Position numbers and translations under genes: made by a program
Notes under the pieces: model-generated
What the model was told of the DNA's origin: nothing
The model's database searches: none
Seen by the model: the letters and a program-made list of their open reading frames with translations, nothing else
Part shown: positions 1 to 10,400 of the stretch, in pieces
Layout: each line of letters opens with the position of its first letter
Position numbering within the stretch: position 1 is the first letter of the stretch
Assembly (NCBI GenBank): GCA_007449985.2
Contig: VIIQ02000044.1
Coordinates: 32,152-96,151, forward strand
Length of the DNA: 64,000 bases
Source: Desmodesmus armatus
Lineage: Eukaryota > Chlorophyta > Chlorophyceae > Sphaeropleales > Scenedesmaceae
Direction: 5' to 3'

Positions 1-353
1 CTGCCAGCAAGGCAGCAGTAACAGGGCAAGAACAAGGCGCGGCGTTCGATGGCGCCATCATGGCTGGCAGCCAGCGGCATTCAGCAGTGTCACACTGTGG
101 TTCGACCACCCAAACAGAATAGTTATATGCCATCAGGCTGACACAAGCTTAACCTACACCACCAGGCTTAGTCAGAGGTCACATGCACGGCATGGTCAGC
201 TCGTTCAGCCTGGGAGACCGTTATAGCCAACATGGTGGTTTGAATGCCTACGGGTTCGAAGCCACGCAGAGACTCAACCAAACTCTGGCCGTAACTTGAG
301 GGTTTCAAATGCCACTCGTAGTACAAGCCACACCACAAGTAGCACAGCATATT

Positions 354-746
354 TTAATACCTCCTGCTCGTTCTGTTCGTACCTCCTGCTCTGGCAGCGT
401 CATCCCGGTTGCGCTTGGCTGTGCTCGCTCCTGCAGCATTGGGGCCTGATGCCGCATATGCGGATGCATCTGCCGCTGCTGCTTGCACCTCAGGTGGTGA
501 GTCATCCTCGTCAGCCTCCTCGTGCTCTTCAGACAAGCCAGACTGCTGCACAGATGAGTCATCATCTTCCGATGATTCTTTGAAAGACTCCTCAAAATCA
601 GCCCTTGCACGCTGTTCAGGGAACGGGCAGCCGGCCTCGCTTAGCGCGGTGTGCAGCACACCCGTCCCACACTGTCTACACAGAATCTCAAACACCTTGT
701 AAGATGGCGTCCCAATGTCAAACCTGCAAGAAGGTTGATGGTGCAC
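354..746 (-). other. Possible acidic exon, unrecognised
   Basis: A minus-strand frame is open for about 130 residues. It has two Cys residues three apart (CRQC), then a strongly acidic, Ser-rich stretch (EESFKESSEDDDSS, then EEADEDD), and ends with an Ala-rich and basic tail before its stop. The composition looks like a real protein end more than a shadow frame, but no family is recognised and no partner exon was found. A short plus-strand frame starting near 704 overlaps its right end. It may belong to the same decayed locus as the fragments at 985-1647. Confidence 0.25.
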
Positions 747-984
747 CTGTGGATTGTGAGGAACACTAATTGATTCTCACAATCCCTTACGGGCCGTAAG
801 CCCAAGCCTTAGCAATTGCATGCAACTGAGGCGCCACCTCAGTGTGCACGGTGCACACATCGTGGTTGTCCCCGTTCCAGACTAGAGAGAGAACAGATTG
901 TGGTAGATTTGGCACTGGTGACAGAGACAGAGACCCATTTCCTGCCAGTCCCTGCCAGGACTGAGTCGCTTATGTCCAGTACAG

Positions 985-1647
985 CTAGCCTATGGGCCAT
1001 ACAATGCCGCACTCATGCAGCCGCATGTGTCTCTTGACGGCATGTGCGGCATCCATCACGAATGGTTCAAAGCGCTTGCCAGCAGGCATCCACGAGGGGC
1101 TGTGCACCCTCAGGCTTGTGGTGCCCGTTTGTTTGAGACACTTACTTGAACCAGTGCTCCTTGACACGAGGGGGTTTCCCGCACAAGCAACAGCCGCTTG
1201 TTGCCCCAGTGGGTCTCCTGGCTCTGAGGATCTCCATGTCTGTGGGGACACTCAGGTGGTAGAATTGGAAGATGCCATGCTCCGAGCCTAGGTCGTTGAA
1301 CTTGTCAACTGCTGCTTCCAGAGCTTCACTGGACTCCCAAAACGTGCAATCGTGGACTCGCTGCAAGGCACGCTCTCGTAGATCACGTTCCTCATAGTAG
1401 TCCAATTCCGTACTGTTCTTCCATGACTCCAGGCGCTCGCTGTCCCTGCAGAAGGCAGAGAACATATCAAGGTGTGAGCGTGCGATCCGAACCAGTTCGA
1501 CGTAAGTCCGAACCACCCCTGATGGAGCAACAAGCCCTCAAACATGTTGAGGAGGAAGGTAAAGCTCGCTGGTCCATACCTTTTTGCCCAGAAGTAAGGC
1601 CGAGGCATGATCGGCAGCTGGATATTAACGCGGCGAGCGTGGCCCAA
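985..1647 (-). pseudogene. Broken coding-like fragment, unrecognised
   Basis: Reading leftwards, three coding-looking stretches lie in different frames. The first (about 1640-1515) contains PYFWAKRYGPASFTFLLNMF. The second (about 1516-1142) is charged, contains RERALQRVHDCTFWESSEA and ends in a CCLCGK...H zinc-ribbon-like motif. The third (about 1140-985) contains KRFEPFVMDAAHAVKRHMRL and ends in a stop. The switches between frames show no convincing introns, so this is probably a decayed gene or transposon relic. The CxxC...H pattern hints at nucleic-acid binding, but no family is recognised. Confidence 0.3.
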
Positions 1648-1649
1648 AG

Positions 1650-3058
1650 TCCGACTGCCTTTCAGAGAGTACGATAAAAACTTGTTGTGCCAGTAGACTG
1701 ACGGACGAGGTGGCGCAATTAATTAGTTTTTCAGAGCGACAGGGCCTAATACACCCGTGTTCGTCAGTCCGAGGGAACGATGTCCCGACTACGTCCCAAG
1801 CAGCCTCGCCTAACCATTGCACAAAGCGATCAGGAGCCGTTGTCATGTGCCAAGAGGCGATCAAGTACAAACTTGCACGTGCCACTGTGGACGCAGGGTA
1901 GAGGCAGTTCAGGCAGTTGTGGGCAAGATTGCAGGGCAGTAGGCCTGGGCGCCTGGGGTCCAACTTTATGGATTGAGTTGAGGTGCCCCAACTCAGTAAA
2001 GCTGTCAAACCATTGTCAGCCCTGAGGGCGCTGAGGGTTTATGGGGAGGCGACGCAAGCAGCTCTGAGGCCAACAGGCCGGTGGTAGACTTGGGGTTGTG
2101 CCACAAGGTTTGGGGTTCAACCCAGTTCCGTTCAGCTTGAAGCTGTGCTGCAGCTTTTGCATGCTTACAGGGCAGTGAAGGTGGAGGCTGAGAGGCAGTA
2201 CAGGCTGCAGGGGTGTAGCTTGAAAGGGTGGTATTCATACCTGTGCCAAAGGGTTTGTCAAACACAGTGTGTTTGGGTGTGGTGCAGCTATCGCATTCGT
2301 CAGGGGCGCTGAGGTAGAGGCTGAAGCAGCTGAGTGGCCCCCAGGGTGGTGGAGGTTTTGCAGTACGAGGATTGCTGATTGAAAGTGGGCAGTCTGGTCC
2401 GTCAGCAGCAGTATGTGGACTGACGTCCTGCTTCCTGACGTCCTGCACCCAGGAAGCAGGCAGTTACTAGGAAGATGAATTGGGTGAAGATGAGTTGTAT
2501 TGTTGTGTGTCAGAACGTGACCTGGGCGCTCACTGTATGCTCCCTACTGTTGGTCTGTCACAGTGTGTAGAGTTTCTCTGTAAGAGTTGTCCTCGGAGAA
2601 GGATTCCGCAGGATCCTTCGGAGTGACTGGGGGGCCCCAGAAGAGTAATAAATGTGTGAGAAAACGAGTAATTTCCAAAAGGCAAATGTGTGACCTCCTG
2701 CAGCTTGCATACGCAGACCCGAAAACCGCACATTCAGCGTGGAATGGCAACTAAAAGACCATGAGGGGCCGCAGAAGGACGGCAACGAACAGCAAGCGAA
2801 GCAACAGACCGTTGCCACCTGTCTGTCGGGACCGCGTGCAGGAGGCAGAGGAGAGCCAAGGGCATCGAAATGTGTGATTATTAGCAGGATGTTAGGCAAT
2901 CGAGGCACATTATGAACACTGCTGCTGAGTTCGACCCAAACGAGGGAACACCACGACCGTGTCACCGAAACAGACACCTGCGCCACCTGGCTGTCGGGCC
3001 CTCACACTGCCCAATCAACGGTGCTAACTGATGCCAAGAAAGAGTGCATACATGGGGC
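1650..3058. other. Stretch with no supported gene
   Basis: I see no convincing exon, domain or RNA gene on either strand. The frames that stay open are low in coding character and overlap one another. Confidence 0.4.
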
Positions 3059-3530
3059 ATTGCTGCGAATGCATCGCCACCATGTGTATCATTGACCCCA
3101 GCTGGGGGTGGGGGGGAGTGTGAGGGGGGTCTCCCCCCTCCACAAAAGAGGCAGTGGCACTGCTAGTAGCTGCATCGGCACCAAAGCAACGCCAGAAACA
3201 ACACAGGACATTGCTGCGACTGCATCGCCACCATGTGTATCAATGACCCCAGCTGGGGGTGGGGGGGAGTGTGAGGGGGGTCTCCCCCCTCCACAAAAGA
3301 GGCAGTGGCACTGCTAGTAGCTGCGTCGGCACCAAAGCAACGCCAGAAACAACACATGACATTGCTGCGACTGCATCGCCACCATGTGTATCAATGACCC
3401 CAGCTGGGGGTGGGGGGGAGTGTGAGGGGGGTCTCCCCCCTCCACAAAAGAGGCAGTGGCACTGCTAGTAGCTGCGTCGGCACCAAAGCAACGCCAGAAA
3501 CAACACAAGACAACAGCACTGCATCGCCAT
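3059..3530. repeat. 151-bp tandem repeat, three units plus a partial
   Basis: Units begin at 3059, 3210 and 3361, each with ATTGCTGCGA, and a truncated fourth begins near 3512. Units are nearly identical, which points to recent amplification or homogenisation. Each carries a G-rich block (GGGGGTGGGGGGG, then GGGGGG) followed at once by a C-rich block, giving G-quadruplex and hairpin potential. The repeated short open frames inside are products of the repeat. Confidence 0.9.
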
Positions 3531-4428
3531 CAGGTGCAGCCAGCAGGAAACACGCCATCTGGGAGAAGCCACCCCCACAAAGGGGGTCTCCCCCCCCCCC
3601 GGGGCCTTGCTAGCCTGCCAGTAGAGACACAACCAGAGGAGCATTCGAAACCCCACAGCGGCCTGTTCGACGGGTGTAGCGCAGGAGCGCCGTTTTTTGA
3701 GGGAAGCCTCAGCACTCTCCAGCTCTTGAAGGTCAAGGTCACCTTTATCACTCAAGGTCACACTCAAGGTCAGCCTTTAGCAAGATTGTGTGCCAGTATG
3801 TCTGATGGTGCAGCAGCCAGCATGTGACAGGTTTTGCAGTTCGCAGCAAAATACGACACGCACAACGGTTGATGAATCCTTTTCTTCACGAGATAAGCTG
3901 CTCTGTCACCAATGGCTGTTGGCACCAGCAGTGACAGGTCAGCATCGAGCCAGCACGCGGGGACATACCCTTGCAACAGTCGTTAAATCAACTGCTACAT
4001 TTAAATATGATCTCCATGTGCACTGCCGCGCATATCCCGTCCTGTAGTTGTTGTCGTGATTGGGCGCGAGCACGCAATATAACATGCTGCTGCGTGACTC
4101 CCATCACACGGTCAAGCTGTTCTGGTTCATCCGTGCGTTAACTCTGTCAATCGTGGCTGTACTAATGCTTTTGTCGTTTTTTTGCGTGTGGTCCAGAGAT
4201 CATTCACGTCGTTCATTCTTACCAACAAGGAAGTCAGCTGCACAGGTTCCGTCATCAAGCAGTGAAATTTGCCTGACACGCATCTCCAAAACAATGTTAG
4301 GCTGGATTTAGGCACATCCCTAGTCACGATTGCGGAGCGGCAGCTTCCCGCTCAACGAAGGAGCCGGGGTCCCCACTGTTTCTCATGCTTCGGAACTAAG
4401 TAGTGATATAGCAATCAAAAGCTAGAAT
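3531..4428. other. Upstream region of the oxidase gene
   Basis: No exon is supported here. It contains a C-run at about 3590-3602 and a short repeat of AAGGTCA-like words at about 3728-3772. It presumably contains the promoter of the gene starting at 4429, but no clear TATA box or other element was identified. Confidence 0.4.
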
Positions 4429-7400
4429 ATGGTGCCACCTGCACACGCGCGGTTTTTGCTGCTGCTGTTGGTTGCAGCAGCAGTAGCACAGGCCGCGACT
4501 ATCGTCAAGACAAACAAAGACGGTGACAGCGTGCCTTGGGCGAAGATCAGCGATGACAGGTCCAAGTCTGGATATTACGAGCCTTTCGGACAGGCCCCTA
4601 TCGCAGTGGCACACTCTCTGCAGCTGCCATGTGGCAACAAGTTCCTGATGATGGTGAGTGACAGCAGCAGAACTGTGTGGTTCTCAGTGTGGCACTCAGC
4701 ACATACGTCACCAGTAAGGTTACAGATCCACAGATAAGCGATTTCCTTATGCACTGCTTGACACGTTTCTCAGATAACAAGAAATGCATACATGCTACAT
4801 GATGGTGCAACCACTGATGAGCAGGAGGGGGGGGTGAGGGCTAGGAGATCCCCCAAATTTATGCCTCAGCATGGAGCTGCAGTTGGCCTCATACTGTTTG
4901 CTGCTGCGTATTACAGGAGTTTGGCCCAACAGGCAAGGAGGGCAAGCTGATGCTGCCACACCCTGCTGGCAACGAGAAGGGCAGAAACATTCTGCAGGTG
5001 GGCACAACAGCCTGCTAGTGTCACGGCAGTTGGGAACTGCCAGTGTCACAGCATTTGCCAACTGCCAGTGTCACAGAAGTTCCCAACTGCCACTGTCACA
5101 GAAGTTGGCAGCTGCCAACAGTGAACAAGCTGTGCACTGCTCATGGCCAGGTTTACACAGCACTGGCAGTCTGTCACCCGCTCCTGGCAGCATGCAGTTG
5201 GCCATGACAGCAGCTACTATGGGTCACGTGCTGCAGCACAGATCAGCTGTGCCTCCTTGGACAGCAGCACACAAGCTGCCTCACTGTCGCAAAGCACAGA
5301 CACAATGACCCATACTATGACAGCATGTATCACTGCATGCTGCCACAACATGGGGTTGCATCCATACACCCATGCGTCAATGCATTCATGCGCCCAAGCG
5401 TCCATGCATCCATCCGTCCACCCGTCCATGCATCCATGCAGGTTTCATGCAGGTCACCGTACGGTACGACCGTGACTTTAACACCCTGGACTGACATGCC
5501 CACCGACGTCAACAAAGCACAGGCACAATTGAACAGCACACATCACTGCATGCTGACGGACAAACTTGCATCCATGAACCATGCGCCCACACGTCCATGC
5601 ATGTGTCCCGCAGGTGTATGACCGTGACTTTGACACCTGGACTGACGTGCCCACCAACGTCAACAGCGTGTGTGGTGGATGGGCCAGATTGGCCAACGGC
5701 CAGGTTGGGCTGTTTGCAGGACACTATGCCACTCTGGACGTTTATCAGGTTGGTGATGGGACTATGTCCTCAATGTCTGTGCTGCACTGTACTGTGTAAT
5801 GCCGATTTAACATTCACCTCTTCCTCACACACATAGGACTATATTGGTATGCCTGCTGGAACTGCTTGCATGTGACTCGCATGTATTCCATACATTCAAC
5901 AAACACACGCATGTAAGCTTCTTGGGGTAGCACTTGCCGTAAGTATTGCCAGGGTGTTTCCTGCGCTATGTGCCTCTCAGCAGGTGAACATGCGCCTTGT
6001 GTTGGTCGTGTGCCATGTATGCAAACCTCCTGCTTGAAACAGTGTTGATGGGTGACAGCAAGGTGTCTTTATCAACTTGGGTTTCCTCCTGCTGAATGCT
6101 GACATTGTCCCCCTCCCCCCCACTGTGGGGCCCACACACCCCCACACACACGCTCCCTCATCCTGCTTGCTGACTCCCCCCCCCCCCACCCCCCCACCCC
6201 ACCCCACACCCCCACCCCACACACGCTCTTGTCCCCCCGGGGTCCCCCCTTTCAGGTTGATGGCATGAAGGCCATCAGGGTGTTTGACCCATCCACCTTC
6301 GGCCTCGCCACCCGCAGCAACCTGACATCCAAGCGCTGGTACCCCTCAACCATCACCCTGCCCAACGGTGACATCTACGTCCCTGGTGAGGGGGTTTAGG
6401 TAGTGACAGGCAGGGCTGAGCCCTAGGGTTGGCGGCTTCGTGTTGCATCTGTGCGCTCAATTTGGTGGTTCGGGTATTGAAATACAGGGCTGGCGGTTGG
6501 CAGCTGGGGTTTTGGATTTGACTTTGTGTGTTCAACTTGGTGCTCAGCCTGCGGCAGCGGCGGCAGGTAAATGCGTCCAACATTTGCACACCTTCATACC
6601 CAATAAGGCACATGCAAACACAGCCTGCATAACCTGACCTCCTCCACACAGACCCGAGAGACTGGGGTACGGCAGGCCCCTCGGGGCAACCTCATGAGCC
6701 CTTGGCTCGCTGGCTAGTGCTGAGGTTTGATCCCCTCCCTGTTTGCTGTGCAATTACTGTATTGCACTGAACTGTACTGTACTGTATGACATGCACAACT
6801 GCTGCTGTCCCTGTGGGTGGCACTTGGCACCAGAGACGCCCCGGTATTTACTATATAGGCTCAGTAAGCACCTGTAGCACCACAACAATAAAGAAAGCAA
6901 CAAACAAAGAAGAATACATAATACAAAAAGAAGGTACACATTGAATTAAAGAAATATTCAATTCAGAAAATAATAAACATAATAATAATAAAATAATATA
7001 CATAAAAATTTTTTATCTCAGGTTCCGGGGGACTCAGCAGGTTGCTGAGCTCCAGCTGTGCTCATGTAAATGCCGGGGGGAGCTGCTGCAGGCACAACGG
7101 TTGTGGCTGCACAGCTGTACAGGTACTGCTGGGCTGGGGCTGCTGTTGAAGGGGCACAGTCCCCTGTGCAGCTGGAACACAGGTTAGCACAGCAGCAGCC
7201 AGCCGCATTGCTGGATGCACCGTGAAGGATACGTATGCATGCGGGTAACAATGCAGCGTGGTGAGGCCAGGCTGCTGCCCATAGCAGCAGCGATGGCTGA
7301 ACGATGGTTGTTGCAAGTAGTCAAGCAGCGTCGCTTGCAACCTACGCAGATGCAGGGCCCGTTAACGGTGGAAAACGCGTGTATCTGAGACTGTTGAGCG

Positions 7401-10400
7401 TGCGATCTCTGTTCCTAGGTGCAGGACCTAAACATAATAATAATAAACATAATAAACATAATAAACATAATAATAATAAACATAATAATAATAAAATAAT
7501 AAACAAAGAAGTGATGTTGTCCCTGTAGGTGGCACTTGGCACCAGAGGCCCCCGGTATTTGGCCCAAGGCGGAGGGTGCTGACATCTACACACATGCCTA
7601 TGACAAGGTCACTCGTGTGAAAACCAACTCCGAGCTGCACAATGCTGGCCTGGGCAACTGGTACATTGGTGAGTGTGGGCCGGTCCAGTTTGTGGCACAG
7701 CTGTTGAGTTTGCATGGATTAGTAACTTGCTGAAGCACCAGCTCATCATCTACAGGCCTGTCAACTTTGACGTTGTGGCTCGAGTAGGGTTTTCTGTGTC
7801 AGAGTCTGTCGAGTAATGTTTTCTGTGCCTGTTGCTTTTGGACACAGTCTGCATCTGAAGACAGCCAGCCTGCACTGTTTGTGCCCGGGCAGTAAGGACT
7901 ACTAATGTGTGCGCGTGTTCTTCCTGTTCTGCTGCTGTGTAGGTGCCCTGGTGCTGCCTTCCGGCCAGGTGCTGATGAGCAATGCACGGATGCTGCAGGT
8001 AGGCTGGCTGCCACAGCAAACACTGCGCCATTCTGGGAACGTGCGGATTGAGGCTGAGCGGTAATCGCTGTATCCGAGATTATGGTATTCAGTCTCAATA
8101 CGCAACATAAATGTGAGGTTTACAACATGGTAGCAACACATGCCTGCGGCTGAGGCCTGACCGCTGCCCTTGCTTGACCCTGTCTTGCTGCTGTTGTGTG
8201 TATTGTGCAGGTGGTGAACCCGTACACAGGGGATGCCTATGCCCAAGCACCTCCCCTGCCCGAGCCTGTGAAGGACATGACCTGGGAGTGAGTGCTGTCC
8301 TTGACTGAAGAACCTGTTGCAATGCCCAGCCCAATAGTATTTAGCTTACTCCCCCAACGCATTGCTGTCGGCAAGGTTGATAGCAGGCTGTACTCCCTGT
8401 ATAACTAGAACAATCACATTGCCTGTGACCAAGCACCTCCACTGCCAGAGCCTGTGAAGGACATGACCTGGGAGTGAGTGCTGTCTTTTACAAAAGGATG
8501 GTGTAGCACCATCAGAACGTGTTGTGCAACAGCTAGTAGTTGGGGTGCATTCAAGGATGCCTGTTGGCGGCCAACAGTCCCTGCCGTCTCTCCCTCTCTG
8601 TTCACTCCACTTTATGCCTGCTGAGCCCCTCTCAACTAGCCAAGTGCGCTTTCCACGACACAGTCACTGTCTGTGACACTGAGTGTTGCTAGGCTGGTGG
8701 CGAGGTTGATCATCAGCAAGCTGTACTCCCTGCAAAAACCAACAAACACGTTGCAGCAGAGGCGGTGTTCACACTGTGAATGCCCGGGGCATGTTGCTCA
8801 CAGAACCGCATGATGTTGCTATCCTGCAGATTCCTTCACATGTTCACTCCCCAAGCAAGCATCAACTCCATTTGCAGTGTGCACATTGTGGCAGGGGCAG
8901 TGCGCTGACAGAGCCGCATGATGTTGCTGTCCTGCAGGTTCCCTCGCATGGGGCCGCAGGTGCACCTGCGCATGCCTGTGCTGAAGAAGGATAAGTCTGT
9001 GCGCGTTGAGTTTATGGCCTTCGGGGGCGGCTGGGTGGACCAGCAACTCAAAAAGGCTATGGAGGCAACACCACACACAGGTAAGCGACATAAAGCATAA
9101 CCCCTAGTCCCTGTACATCTCAGATGCCATCTGTGACAAGTGACGGTCACTAGTGGCATTGCTGACTGGACAAGAGACATGCTATCCTGCAGGCTGAGAG
9201 TATTGCCCAGGGGTGAAAGCGGCCAGCTGCACTACCCACCCCCCCCAGCCTTGGAACAGCATGTGCAATCATGAGTGACTCACCATTCTTATCACAGCCG
9301 CATTGCGGCATCCATACAGCGTGTGAGTGTTCAAGGGTGCCACAACGAGGGTCATCATGTCTGTACTGCTGTGTGATGCTAGGTCCCAACCGCAACGTCA
9401 GTGAGTGGCGTGAGTGTGTGGACAAGTCGGTGCGCATCGGCCTGACCATCCACCCAGACGGCCGCCACGTCTTCGACGACAACTGGGTGGTGAGTGGGCT
9501 ACACATGATGTGCTTGATGATTCTCTGTGATGAAGATGATAGAGGTTTGATTACACTCAATTGGTCTGGTTCTTGGCCAGCCTCTGTGGCTGACAGTGCC
9601 AGGGCTATTGGGGACGAAGGGGGGTGCATACATCCTGCTGTGTGTTGTTTTAGCAGGTGCTTGCTTGTTGTCTGTGCTGAGTGTTCTTTGCCAGTCTTTG
9701 TAAAGGGTCCCGGTGCGTATGCCTGACGGCTGCCTACCCCAGCACGAGCAGCAGTAACAAACCCAGGCTCTCATAGTGAATCGTGCTGGCCAGGCCATAA
9801 CGTAACCACCGTAGAATACAATACTGTGCTGCAACCAGTAAACCTCAAACAGCCGTGTGCAAAGAAACACCCAAAGCTGATAGGTTCCATCTACCGTCAT
9901 GACCCACCCCCTGGTTTGCTGTGTGTTGAACCTATGTCCCTGCAGGTTGAGCAGATGCCAGGCCCTAGGTGCATCTTTGATGGCACCCTGCTGCCCAACG
10001 GACACATTGTTTTGACAGGAGGCCAGAAGGTGAATCCTGACTGACTGCCTTGTTGATCGCACCTCAGCCGTATGAACCTTGGACACAAGCTTGAATGCTG
10101 TTGCAGCACATGCCTGAGGGCAAAGCTTCCGTACTGGCGCCCTGTAAACATATCCAGAGTGTCGTGGCATGTAAAGAGCATGCATCTCCTGAGGCTCCTG
10201 AGGCTGTGCAGCCTGTGTCTTAGATTGGTTTCTCACCATACTCAGAGTGCTTCTAGCGCTTGCCGCACTGAGTATGGCCATCGTGAATGAATGATCAGGG
10301 TTTAGGGTTTAGGGTTTAGGGTTTACATTCAGTCATGATCGCCAGCACCCAGGTGCAGTCCTCTGTTGACAACCAGCAGCGCATGTTTATGCTGGCGGAG

